Assembly (NCBI GenBank): GCA_028709705.1
Contig: JAQVWL010000003.1
Coordinates: 1-64,000, forward strand
Length of the DNA stretch: 64,000 nucleotides
Direction: 5' to 3'
Source: Clostridia bacterium
GTDB taxonomy: Bacteria; Bacillota; Clostridia; Christensenellales; UBA1242
Below the pieces are notes generated by a model. It did not search any database. It was not told where the DNA came from and was given only the letters and a program-made list of their open reading frames with translations. Below are positions 7,662 to 16,050 of the stretch, in pieces (positions within the stretch are counted from its first letter, which is position 1; every line of letters begins with the position of its first letter). Made by a program: the position numbers and the translations under genes.

Positions 7662-9137
7662 ATGAATCAAAACAACATACCCAAAGGACAACTTTCTACC
7701 ATAATTTTATCTACCCTATTTTCTGGGGATAAATATGGATATGAAATAATAAATGAAATAAAAAACAAAACTGATGGTCAACTTGTTATCAAACAACCAA
7801 GTCTTTACAGTTCCCTTTCCAGAATGGAAAAGCAAAATTTGATTTCTTCTTATTGGACCAAAAGCGACATTGGCGGAAAACGACATTATTACAGCATTAC
7901 TGATTTTGGCAAAAAACAATTTGAACAAATGGAAAACTCTTTTTATTCTTCGCAAGAAAAGATAACAAATTATTTAGAAAACAATAACGATAGCGAAAAC
8001 AGTCCTAAAAAATATGACGATATAGGCGGTTTTCAAAAATCAGATGAACAAATACTCATACAAAAAAATGAAAATGCTTTTAAAAATCAATTGGAACTAG
8101 AAAAAGAAATAAATTTGCAAGCAACAAGCACAAGTTTTGCAGAAAATTTGAGAACAACAAAACCGCAACTTCAATCTCCTGCCAAATTTATTTTAAAAGA
8201 ACTTGAAGAAGAAACTATTAACATTCCAACCGAAACTCAAAATATTCAAAAAGTTGAAATTTCTGACATTTTGGCACAAGAGTTTAAAACAAATAAAACT
8301 GAAAATTTTGAAGAATATGATAAACTTACTGACATTGATTTTACAGAAAAAAATGAAAATGATAGTCGAGCCAACTATTCGCAAAATATTAATTTAGAGA
8401 ATAGTGAAGTTGAAAAACCCATTAATGATGATGGAGTTTTTATTGAAGAAAAATATGAACCAGAAAACATTCCAAAGGTAAAAAAGTTAAATGTTGTTAG
8501 TTTGTCAAACAATGACAATGCCGAAGTTTCCAAAAAATTGAACCCCAATAATATGGAATGTGGTTACACCGAAAAAATAAATGCTTTGTATAACAAAACA
8601 AAAAATATCAACGAAAAAAAATTTGTTAATAATGACAAAACGTCAACTTACAATGAATTGCAAGAATATTACAAAAATATGAACATAAAACTTTCAATAC
8701 ATAATCAAAAATTTGACAAAAAACCCGAACAAAATGTGGCAAGCAATAAATTGTTGTTTAAAAAATATTTGTTTATTTTGATTGTTGTTTCCATTGAAAC
8801 TTTGTTATCTTTTTTAACATTTTCTTTGTTTAATTTGCCAATTTCATATTCGTTTTTGTATTTTATAACTCCCCTATTGTTCTGCGTGTTGCCAATATAT
8901 TATTTTGTTAACAACAAAAAAAATCTTGCAATATTTGACTCAAAGAAAAATAATTTTGTTTATAATTTATTGATTTTTGTTGTAGGATTAGTTCTGCTAT
9001 ACTCACTAAATATGCTTATTGGAATGAATTATTTGACTATTTTAAATTATGCAACAACTTATATTTATCCTAGCATTTTGATGACAAATATTTTGCTGGG
9101 CGGGCTAATAGATATAAAATATTTAAACAAAAAATAA
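7662..9137 (+). CDS. PadR-family transcriptional regulator fused to a C-terminal membrane domain
   Basis: Residues 1-95 are a PadR winged helix (ILSTLFSGDKYGYEIINEI, PSLYSSLSRMEKQNLI, GGKRHYYSIT). Residues 100-360 are a long, mostly acidic, Asn/Glu/Lys-rich linker without recognisable domain. Residues 365-491 contain four predicted transmembrane helices (for example YLFILIVVSIETLLSFL and LLIFVVGLVLLYSL) ending in IKYLNKK. Usual PadR proteins are 100-190 aa and soluble, so this one at 491 aa is probably membrane-tethered. AGAGG precedes the ATG. Its target is unknown; PadR proteins often repress a neighbouring transporter gene, but none lies adjacent. It converges on rny across a shared terminator. 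Confidence 0.85.
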   Translation: MNQNNIPKGQLSTIILSTLFSGDKYGYEIINEIKNKTDGQLVIKQPSLYSSLSRMEKQNLISSYWTKSDIGGKRHYYSITDFGKKQFEQMENSFYSSQEKITNYLENNNDSENSPKKYDDIGGFQKSDEQILIQKNENAFKNQLELEKEINLQATSTSFAENLRTTKPQLQSPAKFILKELEEETINIPTETQNIQKVEISDILAQEFKTNKTENFEEYDKLTDIDFTEKNENDSRANYSQNINLENSEVEKPINDDGVFIEEKYEPENIPKVKKLNVVSLSNNDNAEVSKKLNPNNMECGYTEKINALYNKTKNINEKKFVNNDKTSTYNELQEYYKNMNIKLSIHNQKFDKKPEQNVASNKLLFKKYLFILIVVSIETLLSFLTFSLFNLPISYSFLYFITPLLFCVLPIYYFVNNKKNLAIFDSKKNNFVYNLLIFVVGLVLLYSLNMLIGMNYLTILNYATTYIYPSILMTNILLGGLIDIKYLNKK

Positions 9138-9141
9138 AAAA

Positions 9142-9173
9142 AAATTTGGTCAAATTTGTGACCAAATTTTTTA
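9142..9173. terminator. Bidirectional terminator between padR-like gene and rny
   Basis: AAATTTGGTCA, loop AATTTG, TGACCAAATTT: an 11-bp stem with T-rich flanks on both strands. It ends the plus-strand gene and overlaps the 3' end of rny. Confidence 0.8.
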
Positions 9174-10757
9174 TTTTGCTGTTGCAGAAAATCTTGATTC
9201 TCTTATAACATTAACCTTTATTTGTCCCGGATATTCCATTTCATCTTCAATTTTCTTTGCAATATCTTTTGCCAAAAAGTGTGCAGTTTCATCGTTTATT
9301 TCATTTGGTTTTACCAAAATTCTAACTTCCCTGCCTGCTTGAATAGCAAAAGATTTTTCCACACCTTTAAAAGAGTTTGAAATTTGTTCCAACTTTTCAA
9401 GTCTTTTAACATAATTTTCCAAGGTTTCTCGCCTTGCACCAGGTCTTGAACTTGAAATTGCATCTGCAACTTGAACCAAAACTGCTTCAACCGAACCAAA
9501 TTCAACTGCAAAATGATGCGCTTCAATGCAATGAATAACTGCTTGTGATTCTTTGTATCTTTTTGCATAGTCAACACCTATAGAAACGTGTGTTCCTTCA
9601 ACTTCGTGGTCAAGTGCTTTGCCAATATCGTGTAGCAAGCCACCTCTTTTTGCAATTTTGATATCAGCACCAATTTCTGCCGCCAACAATCCAGCCAAAA
9701 ATGAAGTTTCTAGCGAGTGTTTCAAGCAATTTTGCCCATAACTTGTTCTGTATTTCAATCTTCCAAGAATTTTTACAAGTTCGGGATGTATTCCAAAAAC
9801 GCTTGCTTCTTCAATCGCATTTTCGCCCGCTTGTTTAATGGTTTGGTCAACATCTTTGGTCACTTTTTCTACAATTTCTTCAATTCTTGTTGGATGAATT
9901 CTTCCATCTAAAATCAATTTTTCAAGCGACAATCTCGCAATTTCTCTTCTTACAGGGTCAAAGCAAGAAACAGTGATTGCCTCGGGCGTGTCGTCAACTA
10001 TCAAGTCAACACCCATTGCACTTTCAATTGCTCGAATGTTTCTTCCTTCTCTTCCAATAATTCTGCCTTTCATATCATCGTTTGGAATTGAAACAACTGA
10101 AACTGTGGTTTCTGATGTAACATCTGTTGCACATTTTTGAATTGCTAATGACACAATATTTTGTGCTTTTTTTACTGCTTCGTTCTTTGCTTTTTCTTCA
10201 ATTTCATTTACAAATTTAACTGAATCTCGCCTTGCATCTTCTGTTATTTCTTGTATCAATAATTGTTTTGCATCTTCTTGTTTCAAATTAGAAACTTTTT
10301 CCAATTCGTCAATTATTTTTAATTTTACTTCTTTTTCTTCTTCAATTTCTTTTTCTAGTTTTAGTTTCAAATTTTCTATATCAAGTTTTTGATTTTCAAT
10401 TTGTTCTGTTTTTTTGTCTAAATTTAATTCCTTTTTGTCAATAAACTCTTCTCTTTGAACTAATCTGTCTTCTGCTTTTTGAATTTCAATTCTACGGTCT
10501 TTTACTTCCTTGTCTATATCGCTTCTTAGTTGTTGAATTTCTTCTTTTGCCTCTAAAATTGCTTCTTTTTTTACAGTTTTTGCCTCGCTATATGCTTCTT
10601 CCAAAACTTTGGTAGCAGTTAATTTGTTTTTGTTAAAATTTTTTTTGTCAATAAATTTGTTTACAAAAAAACCTAAAATTCCACCGAAAATCAGAGCACC
10701 AGCAAGGAGAAAAATCGTATCAACAGTAGCAAAAGCCAATAAACTATTGATTTGCAT
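9171..10757 (-). CDS. rny: Ribonuclease Y
   Basis: Membrane-anchored endoribonuclease that starts mRNA decay in Firmicutes. An N-terminal helix ([18 protein letters not shown]) is followed by a coiled coil to about residue 195. The KH domain has [15 protein letters not shown], and the HD phosphodiesterase domain has [12 protein letters not shown] with the paired histidines in CIEAHH. 528 aa, the family's normal size. AGTAGGT lies before the ATG. The 168-nt upstream region holds a GGCGGAAACCCGC hairpin in the likely leader. PNPase, a partner in degradation, is encoded elsewhere in the window. Confidence 0.97.
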   Translation of the reverse strand: MQINSLLAFATVDTIFLLAGALIFGGILGFFVNKFIDKKNFNKNKLTATKVLEEAYSEAKTVKKEAILEAKEEIQQLRSDIDKEVKDRRIEIQKAEDRLVQREEFIDKKELNLDKKTEQIENQKLDIENLKLKLEKEIEEEKEVKLKIIDELEKVSNLKQEDAKQLLIQEITEDARRDSVKFVNEIEEKAKNEAVKKAQNIVSLAIQKCATDVTSETTVSVVSIPNDDMKGRIIGREGRNIRAIESAMGVDLIVDDTPEAITVSCFDPVRREIARLSLEKLILDGRIHPTRIEEIVEKVTKDVDQTIKQAGENAIEEASVFGIHPELVKILGRLKYRTSYGQNCLKHSLETSFLAGLLAAEIGADIKIAKRGGLLHDIGKALDHEVEGTHVSIGVDYAKRYKESQAVIHCIEAHHFAVEFGSVEAVLVQVADAISSSRPGARRETLENYVKRLEKLEQISNSFKGVEKSFAIQAGREVRILVKPNEINDETAHFLAKDIAKKIEDEMEYPGQIKVNVIRESRFSATAK

Positions 10758-10916
10758 AAGATTTTTACCTACTTTTATAATTATTTAACTTATCAAACAA
10801 GGTTCTAGCGAACTTCATATATATTTTTTAAGATTAAAGCGGGTTTCCGCCAAATCCTTATATTTAATAAATCTATTTTTAGTTTAGTTTATGTTGGTTG
10901 CAATGTCAATTATTTA

Positions 10917-10946
10917 TAAAAAAAACAACTCTACCGTTAGTAGAGT
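10917..10946 (-). terminator. recO terminator
   Basis: On the minus strand AACTCTAC-taacg-GTAGAGTT is followed by GTTTTTTTT. It overlaps the recO stop codon and separates recO from rny. Confidence 0.8.
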
Positions 10947-11644
10947 TAGATTTCTTTGCCAAATCTGTATTTAAAGTTTGTTTTTAAAAAAGACAAACAT
11001 TCTTCAATAGTATTAAGTTTTAGGGTATGCAATTTTTCATATTCTGTGTTGCTCAAAAGTCTTAAATTTGTGTGCAAAAGGTTTGAAAGTTCAAAACTAT
11101 TGATAGTTTTGCAAACATTGCAAACAATTTCGCCTGTGTTCAAAATCAAAAACTTTTTTCCTGTTAGTCTTTCTCCGCAGTTAGCACACTTTTCCACCGA
11201 TAGTTTATAACCGCTTGTTTCAAAAATTTTGACCAAGAACTTGCAAAACACAATGTTATTTTGTGTATTATCATAATTTAGTGTTTTCAAAGCATTTGCA
11301 AAATCAAAAAACAATTTTATATCTTGTTGGTAAAATTGTGAAATTGCTTTTATCACTCCAATTATGTAGCACGCTTCCAAATATTTTTCTGCATTTTGTG
11401 AAAGATTGTAAAAATTGTCTATCACTTCACAACCTTTAACAACAAAAAAATTGTTTTTTTCAATAGTTTCATATTCGCCAAAAGTAAAGAGTTCCTTTGC
11501 ATATTTTAGTTTCGCATTTGGGTTTTTAACACCCTTCAAGTTTAAATTTATAAGACCATTTTCAACACTAAATAGCGTGATTTGCTTGTCCTTTTCTTTT
11601 AAATCTTTTGAAGAAACAACAATACCTTTAAAGTTTTTTTCCAT
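10946..11644 (-). CDS. recO: DNA repair protein RecO
   Basis: Loads RecA with RecR/RecF and anneals strands in recombinational repair. The N-terminal OB fold (residues 1-80, GIVVSSKDLKEKDKQITLFS) is followed by a helical domain and a four-cysteine zinc site, CANC near residue 155 and CNVC near 178. 232 aa, typical. Starts 1 nt after the stop of a small upstream ORF, so translation is probably coupled. Last gene of the ybeY-era cluster, followed by an intrinsic terminator. Confidence 0.94.
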   Translation of the reverse strand: MEKNFKGIVVSSKDLKEKDKQITLFSVENGLINLNLKGVKNPNAKLKYAKELFTFGEYETIEKNNFFVVKGCEVIDNFYNLSQNAEKYLEACYIIGVIKAISQFYQQDIKLFFDFANALKTLNYDNTQNNIVFCKFLVKIFETSGYKLSVEKCANCGERLTGKKFLILNTGEIVCNVCKTINSFELSNLLHTNLRLLSNTEYEKLHTLKLNTIEECLSFLKTNFKYRFGKEI

Positions 11645-11645
11645 A

Positions 11646-11837
11646 TCACTTTTCCAAATTTGAATTTTTTTCCAATTTTCTATGATTTATTATTTTTTCA
11701 TCTATTGTTTCGGGGGAAAAGCCCATCAAACTAAACATAAAAGCAATATAAGAAAAGTTTTTTGTTTTTTCCGCCAAATTTGCTACCAAATTAACAGTAT
11801 TCAAAGGTCGGTTTTCATTATTGTTTATTATTTCCAT
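11646..11837 (-). CDS. Small conserved-context protein between era and recO (unknown function)
   Basis: 63 aa, not recognised. AAGGGGAG lies 6 nt before the ATG. The stop TGA is separated from the recO ATG by 1 nt, so it is very probably translated and coupled to recO. The sequence is hydrophilic with one short apolar stretch (YIAFMFSLMGF) and no signal peptide. Clusters of this type in other Firmicutes often carry cdd or dgkA here; this protein resembles neither. Confidence 0.6.
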   Translation of the reverse strand: MEIINNNENRPLNTVNLVANLAEKTKNFSYIAFMFSLMGFSPETIDEKIINHRKLEKNSNLEK

Positions 11838-11880
11838 AACAATCTCCCCTTATATTATATGTTAATACTTAACAAAATTA

Positions 11881-12747
11881 TTATACCACAAAATTTTTGT
11901 TTTGTCGCCAATTAAGATTTACTTTTACCCAAATTTTGAGCATAACTTTTTTTTGAACCAAATTTTCAATATCTAACCGCGCTTGCGAGCCAATTTGTTT
12001 GAGCATAAGTCCGCCTTTTCCAATAATTATCGCTTTGTGACGCTCTTTTTCGCAAATAAAATCGGCATCTATTTCAAGCAAGTCATTTTTTTCGGTATAT
12101 TTTGTAATTTCAATTGCAGCACCATAAGGCAGTTCTTCGTTTAAAAGTAGCAATGCTTTTTCTCTTATAATTTCGGCAACCATAAACTTGGTGGATTGGT
12201 CTGTGTACATTTCTTCTTCAAAAAAAAGATTTTTTTCGCTTTCTTCGGGCAAAATTTTTAAAATTTCTTCCAAAATTATGTCAAGATTGGTATTTTTTAT
12301 TGAAGAAAACGGCACTATTGCAGAAATTTCTTTTATACTTGAAAGTTTTGCAATAATTTTAAAAACTTTTTCTTGATTTGAAATGTCGACCTTGCTAATA
12401 CCCACAACCAACGGCAAGTCAGTCAGTTTTTTGATATAATCAAATTCTTCACTGCCCAAATCTTTGTTGGCATCAAGAATATATAAAACAGCATCAACTG
12501 ATGAAATTGCAGACCTTACATTTTTCATCATTGATTTGTCAAGGTTGTTTTTTGTTTTGTGTATTCCCGGTGTGTCAACAAAAACAAGTTGAAAGTTTTC
12601 TTTTGTTAAAATGCCCAAAATGTTGTTTCTTGTAGTTTGTTTTTTGGGTGAAACAATAGAAACTTTTTGCCCAACAAGAGCATTGACCAGAGTGCTTTTG
12701 CCTGCATTTGTGTTTCCAATAACACCAATATATCCGCTTTTGAACAT
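11881..12747 (-). CDS. era: GTPase Era, 16S rRNA maturation factor
   Basis: Binds the 3' end of 16S rRNA and gates 30S assembly. G1 reads GNTNAGKST (usually GxPNVGKST), G2 region TTRNNI, G3 DTPGIH, and G4 reads SKVD rather than NKxD, an uncommon base-recognition variant. The C-terminal KH domain has AIIIGKGGLMLKQIG. 288 aa, normal length. The ybeY stop precedes the era start by 1 nt, keeping two ribosome-maturation factors in one operon. Confidence 0.95.
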   Translation of the reverse strand: MFKSGYIGVIGNTNAGKSTLVNALVGQKVSIVSPKKQTTRNNILGILTKENFQLVFVDTPGIHKTKNNLDKSMMKNVRSAISSVDAVLYILDANKDLGSEEFDYIKKLTDLPLVVGISKVDISNQEKVFKIIAKLSSIKEISAIVPFSSIKNTNLDIILEEILKILPEESEKNLFFEEEMYTDQSTKFMVAEIIREKALLLLNEELPYGAAIEITKYTEKNDLLEIDADFICEKERHKAIIIGKGGLMLKQIGSQARLDIENLVQKKVMLKIWVKVNLNWRQNKNFVV

Positions 12748-12748
12748 A

Positions 12749-13234
12749 TTAACTTCTTCTTATTTTGTTTTTGTTTAAAATATTTTCAACAAAAAAATTC
12801 ATTTCGGCTTCTTCTTCATCGCTATTGTGGTCATACCCTAGCAAATGCAAAAAACCGTGCAAACACAAAAAGCAAAGTTCCCTTTTGTAAGAATGTCCCA
12901 AATTTTTGGCCTGTTCTTTTGCCACTTGCTTGCAAACAATAATATCGCCCAAGCAAATCAAACCATCTTTGGGGTTGATTTCCTTGACAAGTGATTTATA
13001 GTCAAAATTTTGTCCTTTTTTTAGATCTAAAAAAGGAAAAGATAAAACATCTGTGGGCTTGTCAATTTTTCTGTGAGTTTTGTTAAGGTCTTGAATTTCG
13101 CTTTCAGACACAAGGGCAACATTGACTGAAAAGCCCGAAAATTTTAAGGGAGTTTCGTTTAAGGCATTGTTTAATATTTTTTTTATTTTGCTTTTATATA
13201 AACAACAATTCATATTTTGGAAATATACTTTCAT
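12749..13234 (-). CDS. ybeY: Endoribonuclease YbeY, rRNA maturation factor
   Basis: Metal-dependent RNase acting on the 16S 3' end and in ribosome quality control. The zinc motif H-x3-H-x5-H is seen in CLHGFLHLLGYDH. Upstream conserved KPTDVLSFPF and GDIIVC are present. 161 aa. AGGAG lies before the ATG. Directly downstream of yqfD, with no phoH between them, although phoH commonly occupies that place. Confidence 0.95.
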   Translation of the reverse strand: MKVYFQNMNCCLYKSKIKKILNNALNETPLKFSGFSVNVALVSESEIQDLNKTHRKIDKPTDVLSFPFLDLKKGQNFDYKSLVKEINPKDGLICLGDIIVCKQVAKEQAKNLGHSYKRELCFLCLHGFLHLLGYDHNSDEEEAEMNFFVENILNKNKIRRS

Positions 13235-13246
13235 TGTTTTCTCCTA

Positions 13247-14374
13247 TTATAATATTTTGTTTACAGTTACCAAATAGCAGATTTTTGCAGAGCCAAACTC
13301 TTCGGTAATCGTACAATTTTCATTAGTTATTATATCATTTTCTGCTACTTGTTGTAAAGCATTTTGTCGACAATTATCTATCAATGTGTTTTTGACCTTT
13401 TGAAAATCCGTTACTATTTCAATGGTTGCCAATTCGATATAAGTATAATATTTTATCCTTAATGGCAAAATTGAGTTAGAAAATTGCTTCTCTGTAATAG
13501 TTTCTTCAAAATATTGATATTTTATGTTTTCTTTGTTAGAAAAGATTGTCAAACCCATCAAACTTATTTCATAAAATTGAGTTTTTTCGCCGGTCGGCTG
13601 TGTTTTTATAACGCTATCATAGTGAATAATTCGACTTTCATACCAAACTTCCGCGGTTATAATTGCATCTGCTTTTATGTTTTGAGTGTTGCCAGAAGAG
13701 TCAACATAACTTGCCAAAACCAAAATATCGCCAATTTTTATTAAATCGCCCACTTTTTTTAATGCAGTTCCGCTTACTAACTGCAATTTTGTTATACGCC
13801 CATTAAAATTTGAAACAATATTTTCATAATTGCCAGAGAGATACTCATCATTTTCTGACTTTTCTTTTATGTTTATAATCAGCGAACTGCCCTTTTGAAT
13901 AACGCTAACCATACTGATTTTGTCAAAATTTTCTAACAATTCCAATTTCATTGTTTCGGTGTTTAATGCAGATTTTGCACAAAAAAGTTTTATATCGTTT
14001 GTGGCAAGATATTCAATTATTTGCTCTGTTTTTATTAACTCATTGCCTAAAACTTCTATTTTAAAAACAAAAAAATTTGCTACAAAACATAAAATTAGGC
14101 AAGCAAAAAAACCAATTAAAATACCAACTCTTAACAAAGTATTTTTATAAAAATTGAAAAGTCCAAGCGTTTTTGTTTTTGTTATTTTTACTTGATTTTT
14201 TTCCAAAATTTTTTGCGTTTTGTCAAAATTTTTTGGCGAAATTTTAAAAGAAGTTTGAGAATGTGAAACTCTTTTTATGTCGAAGGTATCAACTTTTTCT
14301 TTTACAAAATTGTTGAATATTTTTTCTTGGTTAAGTCCTTGTATTTCTAGTTTTATCAAAGGTTTAATTTTCAT
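13247..14374 (-). CDS. yqfD: Sporulation protein YqfD
   Basis: Mother-cell sporulation protein; its mutant in relatives fails at engulfment or later, and the molecular role is unclear. One central transmembrane helix at about residues 92-118 (LLRVGILIGFFACLILCFVANFF) separates a cytoplasmic domain from an extracytoplasmic region with a POTRA-like start (FKIEVLGNELIKTEQIIEYL). 375 aa, normal. GAGGTG before the ATG. Overlaps the yqfC stop by 1 nt. Confidence 0.9.
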   Translation of the reverse strand: MKIKPLIKLEIQGLNQEKIFNNFVKEKVDTFDIKRVSHSQTSFKISPKNFDKTQKILEKNQVKITKTKTLGLFNFYKNTLLRVGILIGFFACLILCFVANFFVFKIEVLGNELIKTEQIIEYLATNDIKLFCAKSALNTETMKLELLENFDKISMVSVIQKGSSLIINIKEKSENDEYLSGNYENIVSNFNGRITKLQLVSGTALKKVGDLIKIGDILVLASYVDSSGNTQNIKADAIITAEVWYESRIIHYDSVIKTQPTGEKTQFYEISLMGLTIFSNKENIKYQYFEETITEKQFSNSILPLRIKYYTYIELATIEIVTDFQKVKNTLIDNCRQNALQQVAENDIITNENCTITEEFGSAKICYLVTVNKIL

Positions 14375-14640
14375 TAAAACACCTCAATTTTGTAAACTTT
14401 GCCTTGAACAATAATGGTATTTGGTGTCAATTCTTTCAAAAACATATCTTTTCCTTTGACTTCAACAATGCCCTTTTTTATTTTAAAAGAAATTTTTTCT
14501 GTTGACAAAGTCAAAAGCCCCAAATGCCCTTCAATATAAACAAAATGCCCGCTAATGTTTACAATATTATACGAATTTAAAACACTTTCCGGCAAGTTAA
14601 ATTGCTTTTTCAACTCGCCAAAATAATTGAAAATATTCAT
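14374..14640 (-). CDS. yqfC: Sporulation protein YqfC (YabP/YqfC family)
   Basis: Small sporulation protein, 88 aa, made in the mother cell with YqfD in relatives. Family pattern: NISGHFVYIEGHLGLLTLSTEKISFKI followed by GIVEVKGKDMFLKEL and IIVQGKVYKIEV. There is no Shine-Dalgarno; a sporulation-type CATAAAAT box lies exactly 5 nt before the ATG, which would give a leaderless transcript. yqfD follows with a 1-nt overlap. Confidence 0.88.
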   Translation of the reverse strand: MNIFNYFGELKKQFNLPESVLNSYNIVNISGHFVYIEGHLGLLTLSTEKISFKIKKGIVEVKGKDMFLKELTPNTIIVQGKVYKIEVF

Positions 14641-14645
14641 ATATT

Positions 14646-14653
14646 ATTTTATG
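14646..14653 (-). promoter_or_regulatory. Sporulation-type -10 (sigma-E/K-like) 5 nt from yqfC ATG
   Basis: Minus strand CATAAAAT then AATAT then ATG. It matches the sigma-E -10 consensus CATACANT at all but one position. TTCTATT lies 14 nt upstream as a possible -35 (5 of 7 positions). No ribosome-binding site. Confidence 0.5.
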
Positions 14654-14673
14654 CAAAAATCAACACCAATAGA

Positions 14674-14700
14674 ATAAAAAACGCCACTAAAAATAGTGGC
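14674..14700 (-). terminator. Terminator of the orphan gene at 14707
   Basis: Minus strand GCCACTA-TTTT-TAGTGGC followed by GTTTTTTATT, just after the stop codon at 14707. Confidence 0.85.
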
Positions 14701-14706
14701 AGGTTC

Positions 14707-15600
14707 TTATTGTTGTTTTTCTTTAACTTGATTATTATTAATTTTTTCTAACTTCTCATTTTTTAGCATTTCAAAAGTTTTTTCAACTTGTTCCAAAGTT
14801 GATTTATTATTAAATTGACCATTATCTTCCATTGAATACATTTCCAAATTGGGATTATTATACTTTACTTGATAACCTACCTTATATAACGGATTAGGTT
14901 GATTGCCGTAATCAGCACAGGTATTAAACTTTAAAAAGTATAATCTGCCATTGTCAATATAGTTATCTTCCCCAACTGGCAATTGGTTGACTACCATAAA
15001 TTCGTACTCGTGATATTGAAATCGCCCTGACTTAATTGATTCTTTATGGAAACATTTTCCAAGCCATTTTGTTCCCACATAAAAATTATATGTTGTGTTA
15101 AATGAATATCTTGGCCAAATAACATAGGTTATGTAATTTTGAGTTGATTTTATTTTTTTGTTATCTTTTTTGTCAATAAATTTCGATTCGGCACCCATAA
15201 CATTAAAATTTATTCCATTAGCATAACCGTTAAGTGCAAAGTCCATGCTAACATACAAGTGTTGCGATTCAGAAGAAGCATAATAATTTCTTTCTTTGTT
15301 GAATCCACTTGCCACTTCAATTTTTCTGCCATCAGTAAGCGTTAATGATGATTCTCTTCCAAAAAAATTTGTTTTAACACAAGGTCTAGTTCCATATATT
15401 TTGCCGAGTTTAAACTCTTCAATTTGATTAATAATTTCATCATATTCTGGAATACCAATAAACGCCTTATTTGCATCTATGTTGCAATCCAAAAATTTTT
15501 CTCTGTTTCTTGCAAACATTTTTTCTTGAATAGTTTCAACTTTTTCTTCTTTAATTTTTGTGTTATTTCTGCCAAATAGTTTTTTGATTGAAAATTTCAT
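14707..15600 (-). CDS. Hypothetical protein, unrecognised family
   Basis: 297 aa. Begins with a basic segment (MKFSIKKLFGRNN) and a charged helix to about residue 35. The rest is predicted mostly beta-strand and aromatic-rich (Tyr, Phe, Trp, Asn), with SSLTLTDGRKIEV, YITYVIWPRYSFN and FMVVNQLPVGEDNYIDNGRLYFLKF. The C-terminal 40 residues are a charged coil. No signal peptide or membrane helix. It is a single-gene unit with its own consensus promoter, AAGAGG site and terminator, inserted between yqfC and the DUF1292 operon. I cannot assign a function. Confidence 0.7.
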   Translation of the reverse strand: MKFSIKKLFGRNNTKIKEEKVETIQEKMFARNREKFLDCNIDANKAFIGIPEYDEIINQIEEFKLGKIYGTRPCVKTNFFGRESSLTLTDGRKIEVASGFNKERNYYASSESQHLYVSMDFALNGYANGINFNVMGAESKFIDKKDNKKIKSTQNYITYVIWPRYSFNTTYNFYVGTKWLGKCFHKESIKSGRFQYHEYEFMVVNQLPVGEDNYIDNGRLYFLKFNTCADYGNQPNPLYKVGYQVKYNNPNLEMYSMEDNGQFNNKSTLEQVEKTFEMLKNEKLEKINNNQVKEKQQ

Positions 15601-15620
15601 ATTTACCTCTTGTTGTTTTG

Positions 15621-15648
15621 ATTATAACACAAACAAAAAAATTGTCAA
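15621..15648 (-). promoter_or_regulatory. Promoter of the 14707-15600 gene, overlapping a terminator arm
   Basis: Minus strand TTGACA (15643-15648), 16-nt spacer, TATAAT (15621-15626). The TTGACA is part of the 3' arm of the upstream operon's terminator hairpin. Confidence 0.75.
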
Positions 15649-15675
15649 TATGCAACTTGATTATTGACAATTTTT
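15637..15675 (-). terminator. Terminator of the ruvX-DUF1292 operon
   Basis: AAAAATTGTCAATA / TATTGACAATTTTT, a perfect 14-bp inverted repeat with an 11-nt loop. A run of seven Ts follows on the minus strand. Confidence 0.8.
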
Positions 15676-15696
15676 ATTGGATAGATATCGGAAAGT

Positions 15697-16047
15697 TTAT
15701 TTTCCTTCTTTTTCTTCGGCTTCGTCCAAAAGTTTGTAGTATTCATCAAAAACACGCATTGCTGTTGGTTCGTCTATTTCCACAACTAATTGCGCTTCGC
15801 CATTGTCTTCTTCAATCACAAAAACTATTGCTTCATCATCTGCAACGCCTTCCATTTGGTCAATTGGTTTTAAGATTGCATAAAGTTTTTCTTCAAGCGG
15901 AATAATTGCAACTTGGTCAAATTTTATGCCTTTGTCGTGTTCATCGAACAATGTTATTGGCGAATCGTTTTCTTCATCAAGTAAAATATCCAAAACATCA
16001 ACGTTTTCTTCCTTAATTTCCTTTTTTATTTTTTTATCTTTTTCCAT
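15697..16047 (-). CDS. DUF1292 family protein (YrzB-like)
   Basis: 116 aa acidic cytoplasmic protein of unknown role. Core pattern ENDSPITLFDEHDKGIKFDQVAIIPLEEKLYAILKP then ADDEAIVFVIEED matches DUF1292. In Firmicutes this family sits directly after ruvX (B. subtilis yrrK-yrzB), as here with a 3-nt gap. A basic N-terminal tail precedes the domain. Confidence 0.85.
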   Translation of the reverse strand: MEKDKKIKKEIKEENVDVLDILLDEENDSPITLFDEHDKGIKFDQVAIIPLEEKLYAILKPIDQMEGVADDEAIVFVIEEDNGEAQLVVEIDEPTAMRVFDEYYKLLDEAEEKEGK

Positions 16048-16050
16048 TTT

